Assembly: GCA_020847175.1 (NCBI GenBank)
Contig: JADLCM010000002.1
Span: forward strand, 62,001 to 126,000
DNA: 64,000 nt
Source of the DNA: Phycisphaerales bacterium
GTDB lineage: Bacteria; Planctomycetota; Phycisphaerae; Phycisphaerales; UBA1924
Direction: 5' to 3'
A program made the position numbers and the translations under genes. Shown piece after piece: positions 1 to 8,712 of the stretch. Under the pieces are notes generated by a model. The model searched no databases, was not told the origin of the DNA, and was given only the letters and a program-made list of their open reading frames with translations. Numbering within the stretch: position 1 is the stretch's first letter; the number at the start of each line of letters is the position of its first letter.

Positions 1-751
1 AATCCTGGTCTACGACTTGGAGCACGCGCCAACCGGCCTCGCGGATCAGGCTCTGCCATTGGTCGAGGCTGTAGGTGCGGAGGGTGTAGGTCGAATCGAG
101 GTGCCGCTCGAGGCCATCCCGGCGCACAAGCATGTGGCTCAGGACACGCTCGGCGCGGCGCCTGACCTCGGGGGCGATCGTGGGGGGGAGGAAGTTCACC
201 ACCTGCGAGACCCGCAGGCCGGCCCGGCGGCCCGACCAGACATCTTCGCTCGGCCCCTCCAGCCCGTAGGCCGAGAGGCTGATGCCCACGGCGTAAACGC
301 CCCCCGGCGCGAGGAGCGTGCGCATGCCCCGGAAGTGGTCGAGCATCGCCTGGTCGGAATCGAGATGCCGGATCGTGTTGATGAGGTTGAACGCCAGGTG
401 AGCCCGCGCGCGCCCGAACACACCCGCGCAGGATGCCATGTCGCACTGCCGGATCATCCACCCCGGCGCGCTGGCCTGTTCGCGCAGGCGGGCGCGGGCG
501 TACGCCCCCATCGCGCGGGAGCGGTCGAACCCGAGCACGCGGACTCCCTCGCGGGCGGCCAGGCGGAGCACGCGGGCCGTGCCGCACGCGGGCTCAAGCC
601 ACGTGCTGGCGCGCGGTGCGATGCCCACGTGCCTGCGGAGGATGCGACGCAACGCGGCGGCCTCGGGCCGGGTTCCCGAGGCGTGGAGCACGTCGTAGAT
701 CAGCGGGTCTCGGTAGAAATCAACGGTGCGCCGCACGGCGGGTGCGATCAA
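1..751 (-). CDS. Class I SAM-dependent methyltransferase, C-terminus cut by window edge
   Basis: The frame runs off the left edge; about 250 codons are visible. The N-terminal part carries a motif-I-like stretch WLEPACGTARVLRLAA, the glycine-rich SAM-binding loop, followed by an acidic strand end (VLGFDRS) and a motif-IV/V-like stretch (LAFNLINTIRHL, then LLAPGGVYAVG). This supports a small-molecule or protein methyltransferase; the substrate cannot be told. The start is a TTG whose last two bases overlap the TGA stop of the upstream lipoprotein (TTGA). This suggests translational coupling and explains why an ATG-only search misses the gene. The fold call is solid; the start codon is inferred. 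Confidence 0.75.
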   Translation of the reverse strand, partial: MIAPAVRRTVDFYRDPLIYDVLHASGTRPEAAALRRILRRHVGIAPRASTWLEPACGTARVLRLAAREGVRVLGFDRSRAMGAYARARLREQASAPGWMIRQCDMASCAGVFGRARAHLAFNLINTIRHLDSDQAMLDHFRGMRTLLAPGGVYAVGISLSAYGLEGPSEDVWSGRRAGLRVSQVVNFLPPTIAPEVRRRAERVLSHMLVRRDGLERHLDSTYTLRTYSLDQWQSLIREAGWRVLQVVDQD

Positions 752-1623
752 AGCCCGAGTGCCTCGGCGTACGGGCTCTTGAGGAGCTGCACCCGGAACT
801 CACGGAGGAACTCGTCCTTGCCCGCGAGGTCTTCGGGCCAGGCAAGGTCGATGAAGTCCCAGCCTGCCTCAAGATTGCCGGCGTACATGAGGTCGAGCGC
901 GGTGCCCCACAGGCTCGGCGGCGGATTGGTGCTGTTCCACAGATTGCTGGTGAGCACATCGACGATCTGGCGCTCGCGTTCCTGGCCGACGGGCGCGGCG
1001 CGCGCCATCAGTTCGGGCGCGAGTTCGTAGGCGCCGCTCTTGAACTTGAGCACGATGCGCGGCGCGGGCGATGCCGCGGGGCTGGCGCGCCAGCCCTCGA
1101 AGGCCCAGTCGCGGGTGATGAACTCGGGCACCTGGTCGCCGTCGAGGTCGTCGAATTGTCCGTCGTACCGGGCGTCGAGCGTGGCGATGAGGGAGGCCGG
1201 CTCGGCAAGCGAGACGACGTGGAACGCGAAGCAGCAACTCCCCCCCCCCGACCACTCGCGCACGATCAGGTCGGGCTGGCCGTCGCCCGTGACATCGGTG
1301 CACTGGCCGAACACCGGCGCGCCCGCGGGTGCATTGACGCTGCTGTCGATCGTGAACCGGCGCCCCGCGAGCGACCAGAGCAGTGCGCCGCCGTCCCGCA
1401 CCTCGATGCGCTGAGCGGACTTGCCCCCGTCGGCCCAGCGAACCTGCACGGTGTACTTGCCGAAGGCCCGCTCATCGGCGACGAGCGGGTCGCTGGGGGT
1501 GTTCGAGGCGTTCTTCTCGTTCTTGCTCTCGGAGCCTTTGGCCTTGGCGGGGTCGCTCTTTCCGCAGCCGCCGAGGACCAACGCCAAGCCCGCGACGAAG
1601 ACCATCCATGAAGTCGTGCGCAT
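748..1623 (-). CDS. Lipoprotein with FG-GAP-like acidic repeats
   Basis: A 291-residue protein beginning MRTTSWMVFVAGLALVLGGC: a short positive start, a hydrophobic stretch and an LGGC lipobox, so it is probably lipidated at Cys20. An in-frame ATG 19 codons upstream exists, but the lipobox geometry favours the start given. Two calcium-loop-like segments, DVTGDGQPDLIV and DLDGDQVPEFI, resemble FG-GAP/VCBS repeats of exported proteins. After the lipobox there is a Lys/Ser/Glu-rich linker typical of a flexible spacer. The gene overlaps the start of the downstream methyltransferase by two bases. Function is unknown; membrane anchoring is inferred from the signal. Confidence 0.75.
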   Translation of the reverse strand: MRTTSWMVFVAGLALVLGGCGKSDPAKAKGSESKNEKNASNTPSDPLVADERAFGKYTVQVRWADGGKSAQRIEVRDGGALLWSLAGRRFTIDSSVNAPAGAPVFGQCTDVTGDGQPDLIVREWSGGGSCCFAFHVVSLAEPASLIATLDARYDGQFDDLDGDQVPEFITRDWAFEGWRASPAASPAPRIVLKFKSGAYELAPELMARAAPVGQERERQIVDVLTSNLWNSTNPPPSLWGTALDLMYAGNLEAGWDFIDLAWPEDLAGKDEFLREFRVQLLKSPYAEALGL

Positions 1624-1680
1624 GCGGCGATCATACCCGAAGGCGCCGGGCGCGGGGGGCGCCACGCCCCCAAACAACAC

Positions 1681-1705
1681 AGCCGGCCCCCTTGCGGGAC
1701 CGGCT
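1681..1705 (-). terminator. Possible rho-independent terminator after rplU
   Basis: An inverted repeat pairs AGCCGG-CCC with GGG-CCGGCT around a short loop, with one mismatch. On the minus strand it is followed by a modest T-rich run (GTGTTGTTT). It lies 33 bases past the rplU stop. Confidence 0.45.
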
Positions 1706-1737
1706 GAAGTGCGAACGCGGGTTGCCCGCCACCGGGC

Positions 1738-2064
1738 TCAGGCGCTGATGCCGGTGATGCGGACCGTCGTGTAGCGCTGCCGGTGGCCGGTCTTCTTCTT
1801 GTAGGTCGTCTTGGGGCGAAACTTGTGGATGTAGATCTTCTCGCCCTTCATCAGAGGCTCAACGACCTCGCCCGTGACCTTGGCGCCGGCAACGTAAGGC
1901 GTGCCGATCTTGGCGCCCCCGCCGATCTCGCCCACAACAAGCACCTTGTCGAAGGTGACCGCGGCGCCGGGGGCGAGCGAACCGGACTCCAGCAGATCGA
2001 CGATAATCTCGTCGCCCTGCTCAACCTTGCGCTGGCCGCCCGACTCCTCGATGATCGCGTACAT
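1738..2064 (-). CDS. rplU: 50S ribosomal protein L21
   Basis: A 108-residue L21 protein of the large ribosomal subunit, which contacts 23S rRNA. It starts MYAIIEESGGQRKV and has the family pattern VGEIGGGAKIGTPYVAGAKV, then a basic C-terminal region with KFRPKTTYKKKTGHRQRYT that matches the L21 signature. The chosen ATG is preceded by GGGAG at good spacing; an upstream in-frame TTG would add five residues and lacks a ribosome-binding site. L21 usually sits beside rpmA (L27); no rpmA follows within the window, where a lipoprotein gene lies instead. It appears to be monocistronic, with its own promoter and terminator. Confidence 0.96.
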   Translation of the reverse strand: MYAIIEESGGQRKVEQGDEIIVDLLESGSLAPGAAVTFDKVLVVGEIGGGAKIGTPYVAGAKVTGEVVEPLMKGEKIYIHKFRPKTTYKKKTGHRQRYTTVRITGISA

Positions 2065-2103
2065 CGCACTGACTCCCAAACGACCGGAAAACCCCGGGTC
2101 CGA

Positions 2104-2131
2104 ACTTTAGGCGCCCCCCGAGCGTGGACAA
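2104..2131 (-). promoter_or_regulatory. Candidate promoter of rplU
   Basis: Minus-strand -35 TTGTCC and -10 TAAAGT are separated by 16 bases, each matching four of six sigma70 consensus bases. They lie 40 bases upstream of the rplU start. Pattern match only. Confidence 0.45.
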
Positions 2132-2403
2132 GGGGAAAGTCATTGTGCGGCGGGGTGCCCTCGGAACCGGGCTCCGGCCCCGGGCGTAACACAATGGGCG
2201 CTCCTGTGTCGCAGATTGCCGGTGTTCCAGGGTGGCCCGGACTGCGGTTGGGAGCGAGCAGCGCAGGCTCAGCCGAAAGCATGAGCCCGGCCGGAACCAT
2301 GGCCCGCGAAACCACCGGGAACTCATTTCCAGCGAAAGCACCGATCGGAAGCCCAGCGCGCCCAAGAAACCTCCCCTGAATCGCCTTCCTTGCCCCCCTC
2401 CTC

Positions 2404-2434
2404 GCCGCCGAGCGCCCACGTGGTGCTCGGCGGC
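2404..2434. terminator. Hairpin in the rplU-aspS gap
   Basis: A perfect 10-bp inverted repeat (GCCGCCGAGC / GCTCGGCGGC) with an 11-base loop is followed on the plus strand by TTTG. It lies about 100 bases beyond the aspS stop on the minus strand, where there is no T-run. It may be a weak terminator for either direction. The rest of the approximately 470-base gap (2065-2535) holds the rplU promoter and no gene that I can recognise. Confidence 0.35.
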
Positions 2435-2535
2435 TTTGCGTGTGGCGTGAGGGGAGCGGCGCGCCCGGGTAAAGGCCCGGGACATCGCGCATCGTTCGGA
2501 AGGATGCTCGCGGCTCTGCCTCCGGTCGCTCCGCG

Positions 2536-4383
<1,848 letters not shown>

Positions 4384-4461
4384 GAAAGGCTTCCTTTGAG
4401 GGCCCCCAGTGTAGGGGGCGGGCTTCGAGGACAGCGCGCCGGGCGGCGGAGGCGAATGAGC

Positions 4462-5157
4462 ATGAGCACTCCCTTGGCGATCGTCACCGGGGCCTCGTCG
4501 GGCATCGGGCTGGAGACGTCCCGCCTGCTCGTCGGCGAGGGGTGGCGGGTGCTGATGGTCGCGCGGCGCGCGGAGCCCCTCGGGGCCGCGGCGCGAAGCA
4601 TTGGCGCTGCCGCCCTCGCTTTCGCGGGCGACGTCAGCGATCCGGCATGTCTCGATGCGCTCACGGCTCGCGCGGGGGGCATCGGGCCGGTGCGGGCGCT
4701 CGTGAACAACGCAGGGGCGGCGGTCGCCAAGCCCGTGCCCAAGACAGACGACGCCACCATCCGCGACGTCTTCGGGGTGAACGCCCTGGCGCCCGCGATG
4801 CTCACGGCGCGGGTGTGGCCGCTTCTGGTCCGGTCGGGGGGCGGATGCATCGTCAACCTGTCGTCGATGGCGAGCGTCGATCCCTTCCCCGGCTTCTTCG
4901 CGTACGCGGCGGCCAAGGCGGGCGTCAACCTGATGGCGCGGGTTGCGGATGACGAAGGCCGCCGGGTGGGAATCCGGGCCTTCGCGGTTGCGCCGGGCGC
5001 CGTCGAGACCCCCATGCTGCGGGGGATGTTCGCCGAGTCCGCCCTGCCCCGGTCGCGAACGCTGCACCCGGAAGTGGTGGCGGGGGTGATCTGCGCGTGC
5101 ATACGAGGCGAGCACGACGCTCAGCGAGGTCGCGTGATCCAGATCCCCAGCCCTTGA
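4462..5157 (+). CDS. Short-chain dehydrogenase/reductase
   Basis: A 231-residue SDR-family NAD(P)-dependent oxidoreductase. It shows the nucleotide-binding TGASSGIG motif at the N-terminus, the NNAG motif (ALVNNAGAAV), the catalytic Ser region IVNLSSMAS and the YxxxK pair in FAYAAAKAGVNLM, followed by the PG segment VAPGAVETPM. The substrate cannot be read from the sequence. The ATG at 4462 is preferred over one six bases upstream because GGAGG sits nine bases before it. No partner gene is adjacent on the same strand. Confidence 0.9.
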   Translation: MSTPLAIVTGASSGIGLETSRLLVGEGWRVLMVARRAEPLGAAARSIGAAALAFAGDVSDPACLDALTARAGGIGPVRALVNNAGAAVAKPVPKTDDATIRDVFGVNALAPAMLTARVWPLLVRSGGGCIVNLSSMASVDPFPGFFAYAAAKAGVNLMARVADDEGRRVGIRAFAVAPGAVETPMLRGMFAESALPRSRTLHPEVVAGVICACIRGEHDAQRGRVIQIPSP

Positions 5158-5169
5158 GGCGCACGCCAG

Positions 5170-5910
5170 TCAGCCCTCCGCGCGCGACCCGGCCAGTTCG
5201 CCCTCCTGCGGCAGGTCTGCGAGGGATGGCAGGCCGAAGGCGTCGAGAAACTGGCGCGTCGTGCCGTAGAGCATGGGGCGTCCGAGTTCTTCGGCGCGTC
5301 CGGTGATGGTGACGAGGCGGCGCTCGATCAGTGACTTGAGCACTTCGCCGCACGCGACGCCGCGGATCGCCTCCAGCTGCGCCCGCCCGATCGGCTGTCG
5401 ATACGCAATGATGGAGAGGGTCTCGATGGCGGCCCTGCTGAGTCGGGTGGGGGGTTTGAGGGCGCTCAGCCGTGCCAGGGCCGGGGCAAACCTGGCGAGC
5501 GTCATCACGCGATAGCCGCCGGGCACACTCTCGATGCGAAATGCCCGCCCGGTTCGCTCGTACTCGGCGTTCAGATCCTTGATCGTCCCTTCGATGCGCC
5601 GCACGGTCTCAGGGGGCGCGGCACGCCTGCGGTCGTCTTCTGCGGCATCCGCGACGGGCTCCGGCCCGAGGAGGGCCTGGGCCAGACGCGAGCCGGAAAG
5701 CGCTCGCTCGGAGGCAAACAGCGCCGCTTCAACGCACTGAGCCAGACCAAGTGCGTCAATCGGACCGGGGAGAGGCGCCGAAGGCCCCTGGGAAGGGTCC
5801 GTCGCCGGGCGTTCGGACTCGGTGGCGTCGGGGGCGGAAGGCGTGCCGCCAACCTGGGCTTCCGGGCGAGGTTCAACCAGAGACGATGCGGGGGAGTCCA
5901 TTCCGCTCAT
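5170..5910 (-). CDS. scpB: Segregation and condensation protein B
   Basis: A 246-residue ScpB, the kleisin-associated winged-helix subunit of the SMC-ScpA-ScpB condensin that organises and segregates the chromosome. The two winged-helix domains are recognisable: the first from LAQCVEAALFASERALSG, the second including the signature LSRAAIETLSIIAYRQPIGR and the following EAIRGV and LYGTTRQFLDAFGL segments. The first 55 residues are a low-complexity Pro/Ser/Glu extension. scpA is not next to it in the window. A second ATG three codons in is possible. Confidence 0.93.
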   Translation of the reverse strand: MSGMDSPASSLVEPRPEAQVGGTPSAPDATESERPATDPSQGPSAPLPGPIDALGLAQCVEAALFASERALSGSRLAQALLGPEPVADAAEDDRRRAAPPETVRRIEGTIKDLNAEYERTGRAFRIESVPGGYRVMTLARFAPALARLSALKPPTRLSRAAIETLSIIAYRQPIGRAQLEAIRGVACGEVLKSLIERRLVTITGRAEELGRPMLYGTTRQFLDAFGLPSLADLPQEGELAGSRAEG

Positions 5911-5985
5911 GCCGACATGCTACCCAAGCGCCGCCGGGCACGCCGGTGGGCGGGTTCGATCCACGGCAAATTACGGATCACATAA

Positions 5986-6060
5986 TGGCGAGGGTGGGAC
6001 TCGAACCCACGACCTCCGGGTTATGAATCCAGCGCTCTAGACCAGCTGAGCTACCTCGCC
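5986..6060 (-). tRNA. tRNA-Met (CAT), elongator type
   Basis: A 75-nt cloverleaf on the minus strand with a fully paired 7-bp acceptor stem (GGCGAGG/CCTCGCC), discriminator A and anticodon CAT in the loop ATTCATAAC. The T-loop TTCGAGT is present. The paired first base pair argues against initiator tRNA-fMet. CCA is not encoded. A tRNA-Ile2 with a modified CAT cannot be fully excluded. Confidence 0.93.
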
Positions 6061-6069
6061 AGAGCCGCA

Positions 6070-6097
6070 ATCGTAGGCCCCGGGCGCAGTCCGGCAA
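6070..6097 (-). promoter_or_regulatory. Candidate promoter of tRNA-Met
   Basis: -35 TTGCCG and -10 TACGAT on the minus strand are 16 bases apart, with the -10 ending 9 bases before the tRNA 5' end. Confidence 0.5.
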
Positions 6098-6266
6098 CGG
6101 CGCGCAGAGGCGCCGGGCATCATGGCGGCGCGCGTGCGCGGCCCACTCGGGGCGTCGTTCCGCCGCCTTCAAAGATGTCCGCCGACGCGCCGGCGTCCCT
6201 TCCCCCGTGCGCAGTGCGCGCCAACGATGCTACGGGCCGCCGTGCGAGCCCTTGAAAGGACTCCAC

Positions 6267-6737
6267 ATGTCTGAGTTCGGCTCCGAGTTCGGCTTCGGCA
6301 CTTTCACCCTCGCGCAGGGAGATCGCACCGCGACCCCCGCGACCGAGACCACGGGGACCCCTGACGGCAAGACCACAGGCGGCGGGGGCGCCGCTCCACC
6401 CGCCGGCGGGGGCATCTTCTGGATCATGATCCCCTTCCTGCTCCTGATGATCGTGATGATGAGCATCTCAGGGCGCAAGCAGCAGAAGAAGCACAAAGCC
6501 CTGATGGCCGGCCTCCAGAAGTACGACAAGGTGCAGACCGCCGGGGGAATCCTTGGGACCATCGTGGATCTCAAGGACCACGAACTGGTCTTGCGCACCG
6601 ATGAGGCCTCCAACACCCGCATCCGGATTGTCCGCTCGGCGGTGCAGACCGTGATCGCCAAGCATGGCGGCAAGGTCGAGGCGAAGACCGAGAGCACCGA
6701 ACCCAAAGAGGACGTGCTTGAGGCTGCCAAGGCTTGA
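6267..6737 (+). CDS. yajC: Preprotein translocase accessory subunit YajC
   Basis: A 156-residue YajC, the small membrane subunit associated with SecDF in Sec export. After a 45-residue Gly/Pro/Thr-rich N-terminal extension comes one transmembrane helix (FWIMIPFLLLMIVMMSI), then the conserved GRKQQKKHKALMAGLQKYDKVQTAGGI-type region and a small soluble domain with IVRSAV. Typical YajC is near 110 residues; the excess is the N-terminal extension plus a Glu/Lys tail. The ATG at 6267 has AAGGA six bases upstream. secD/secF, often the next genes, are not present; two tRNA genes flank it. Confidence 0.92.
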   Translation: MSEFGSEFGFGTFTLAQGDRTATPATETTGTPDGKTTGGGGAAPPAGGGIFWIMIPFLLLMIVMMSISGRKQQKKHKALMAGLQKYDKVQTAGGILGTIVDLKDHELVLRTDEASNTRIRIVRSAVQTVIAKHGGKVEAKTESTEPKEDVLEAAKA

Positions 6738-6877
6738 GATGCAACGCGTCCCGACCGTGGGAGGGTGGCCTCCCGAGTTCAGCTCGGTGATGCCATGTAG
6801 CCGGTGCGCGTGAGAGGGTTGGTGACCGCAGCACCGGCCTCCGGAAGTTCCGGAGATCGGTGGCACAGGATCAATGC

Positions 6878-6905
6878 AAAAACCCCTGCCGGAGCAGGGG
6901 TTTCT
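6878..6905 (-). terminator. Rho-independent terminator of tRNA-Ala
   Basis: AAACCCCTGC pairs perfectly with GCAGGGGTTT around a CGGA loop, and on the minus strand the stem ends in TTTTT. It lies six bases past the tRNA 3' end. Because A/T runs flank both sides it may also end yajC transcription. Confidence 0.8.
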
Positions 6906-6910
6906 TCAAG

Positions 6911-6983
6911 TGGAGCGGAGGAGAGTCGAACTCCCGACCTCATCATTGCGAACGATGCGCTCTACCAACTGAGCTACCGCCCC
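6911..6983 (-). tRNA. tRNA-Ala (CGC)
   Basis: A 73-nt cloverleaf on the minus strand. Acceptor GGGGCGG pairs with CCGCTCC, giving the G3:U70 wobble that is the alanine identity element. Anticodon CGC lies in the loop TTCGCAA; T-loop TTCGACT; discriminator A; no encoded CCA. A -10-like TACACT sits 12 bases upstream. Confidence 0.93.
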
Positions 6984-7362
6984 GACAGGGCGGGAGTGTA
7001 TGCCTCGCTGGCCCCGGCGTCCTGTGCCTCGGACTCGTCCCGCCGGCGTGCGATGCGGCGGGCGCGGGTGGCGGGACGGCGGATGACTGAACATCTGGCT
7101 GATGTGGGCGTGGCGATCCTCAACAAGCTCGTTCGGATGAGCCGCTCCGGTCGTGAGGAATCCGACGATCGCGCCGATCACCGGCCGCTCGGCCAAGCGG
7201 ACGTCTTGCGATTGGCGTGGTGTTACTCGCTGATCGTTTCCGTGTTAGCGGACGTGCGGGATTGCTGCCTGGGAAGATGCTGTCGGGCGAGGCGGTTCGC
7301 CTTCACGCCGGACTGAGATAGCGCCCACGGAGCCGACCCGAGCGACCGAAGTTAGAGGGCGC
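6984..7362. other. Gap without a recognisable gene
   Basis: These 379 bases between tRNA-Ala and the PilZ-like gene hold the tRNA-Ala upstream region. The short open frames on either strand have no sequence resembling a known family, and I see no RNA gene. The last 40 bases presumably contain the promoter of the gene starting at 7363. Confidence 0.4.
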
Positions 7363-7731
7363 ATGTCAATCACCGGCGATCAGCCTCGAACTCCTGCCGC
7401 TCCGCACGGTCCGCGCCCGAAGGGACACTCGTTCACGGCGGAGATCGACGTTTCCGAGATCGACGAGCGGGGAAGAGTGACGATGCCCTGGGCCTGCCGC
7501 ACCGTGGAGCTCAGCCGTTCGCACCTGGTGATCCTGTCGCGCCGCGTGACGTTCCCGGGGCGCCGGATGCTGGTCGCGGTCCACCTCGTGGATGAAGCGC
7601 CGATGCCGCTCTTCGGGTCGGTGGTGTCATGCACCTACGCCGCGGACGGCATGCACCGGATCGACCTCGACCTTCAGCCCCTCCCGCCCGGGGACACGGT
7701 GCAGACGTGGGCGAAGTCGCGGACGCGCTGA
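7363..7731 (+). CDS. Small PilZ-like protein
   Basis: A 122-residue cytosolic protein without signal or membrane segment. The hydrophobic and charged pattern from GRVTMPWACRTVELSRSHLV through MPLFGSVVSCTYAADGMHRI resembles the six-stranded PilZ barrel that binds cyclic di-GMP in other bacteria. The classical RxxxR and D/NxSxxG ligand motifs are not clearly present, so binding is doubtful. It ends nine bases before the convergent dehydrogenase gene. Family assignment is an inference. Confidence 0.5.
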   Translation: MSITGDQPRTPAAPHGPRPKGHSFTAEIDVSEIDERGRVTMPWACRTVELSRSHLVILSRRVTFPGRRMLVAVHLVDEAPMPLFGSVVSCTYAADGMHRIDLDLQPLPPGDTVQTWAKSRTR

Positions 7732-7740
7732 CAACGCCGG

Positions 7741-8604
7741 TCATTTCGCCGGATATTCAAAGACGCCGCGCCCGGTCTTGTCGCCGAGGCGGCCCGCAGT
7801 GACGAGCTGCTTGAGCAGCGGGCAGGCGCGGTATCGCGGGCTGTTGAGCCCCTCGGCGAGCACGTCCATGATGTGCACGCACGTGTCGAGCCCGATGAAA
7901 TCGGCCAGGCGCAGCGGCCCCATGGGGAAGTTGCACCCGAGCTTCATGATCTGGTCGATGTCCTCGGGCCGGGCGACCCCTTCCATCCACGCATAGAACG
8001 CTTCGTTGATCAGGGGCATGAGCACGCGATTGCTCACGAACCCCGGGCGGTCATTGGCCGGGATCGGCGTCTTGCCCATCGCCTTTGCGAGGGCGATGGT
8101 GCGCTCGGTGGTCACGGGGCTGGTCGCCAGCCCGTTGATCACTTCGACCAGCTGCATGACCGGCACCGGGTTGAAGAAGTGCATGCCGATGAAGCGGTCG
8201 GCGCGATCACCCACGCTCGTGCCGAGATCGGTGATGCTGATCGAACTCGTGTTGCTGGCCAGGAGCGTCTGCGGCCCGGTCATCGCGGCGACCTTGCGGA
8301 AGAGCTCTTTCTTCACCCGCCCGTCTTCAACCACCGCCTCGATCACCACGTCGCAGCGCGACAGGGCGTCGAGCGAGGCGGCGTAGGCCAGACGCTTCTT
8401 CGCCGCGTCGGCGTCGGGCTGTGCCATCTTGCCCTTCTCGACCGCCCGCGCCAGAAGTTTGTCGTGCAGGCTCTTGCACTTGCCCAGCGCCCCCTCGAAG
8501 GCGTCGAACACGACGGTCTCAAACCCCGCGACCGCCGCGACCTGGGCGATGCCCCCGCCCATCTGCCCCGCCCCGATCACGCCGACGGACTTGACGTTGT
8601 GCAT
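7741..8604 (-). CDS. 3-hydroxyacyl-CoA (3-hydroxybutyryl-CoA) dehydrogenase
   Basis: A 287-residue single-function enzyme of the HAD superfamily that oxidises L-3-hydroxyacyl-CoA with NAD+. The N-terminal Rossmann motif is VGVIGAGQMGGGIAQ, followed by SNTSSISITDL and the catalytic-His region IGMHFFNPVPVMQLVEVI. The C-terminal helical domain has RPGFVSNRVLMPLINEA and the closing GDKTGRGVFEYP. Size matches Hbd/PaaH-type enzymes rather than FadB fusions. The ATG chosen begins the homologous region (MHNVKSVGVIG); a 15-codon upstream extension is unlikely. No acetyl-CoA acyltransferase or crotonase is adjacent, so the pathway (beta-oxidation or butyrate-type) is open. Confidence 0.92.
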   Translation of the reverse strand: MHNVKSVGVIGAGQMGGGIAQVAAVAGFETVVFDAFEGALGKCKSLHDKLLARAVEKGKMAQPDADAAKKRLAYAASLDALSRCDVVIEAVVEDGRVKKELFRKVAAMTGPQTLLASNTSSISITDLGTSVGDRADRFIGMHFFNPVPVMQLVEVINGLATSPVTTERTIALAKAMGKTPIPANDRPGFVSNRVLMPLINEAFYAWMEGVARPEDIDQIMKLGCNFPMGPLRLADFIGLDTCVHIMDVLAEGLNSPRYRACPLLKQLVTAGRLGDKTGRGVFEYPAK

Positions 8605-8662
8605 GGGCCATTCTAAGCCCCAGGCCCCCCCCGACAACCCATCGCTCAAGCCTGAAACGTAG

Positions 8663-8691
8663 TTGGGGCCCGCGCGTGACTCTGGTATGTT
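8663..8691 (+). promoter_or_regulatory. Candidate promoter of the DUF1592/DUF1552 pair
   Basis: TTGGGG and TATGTT are separated by 17 bases, about 21 bases before the first ATG. The -35 is weak. Confidence 0.35.
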
Positions 8692-8712
8692 GGCGCGGAC
8701 AGAGATTGACCG

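Noticed and set aside
2065..2535. Possible small RNA gene on the plus strand between rplU and aspS, ending at the 2404-2434 hairpin
   Set aside because: There is a hairpin and a weak -10-like AACAAT region, but no -35 and no resemblance to a known RNA. Evidence is too thin.
6906..7196. 96-codon minus-strand frame overlapping tRNA-Ala
   Set aside because: It reads through a clear tRNA gene and its terminator, and has no family features.
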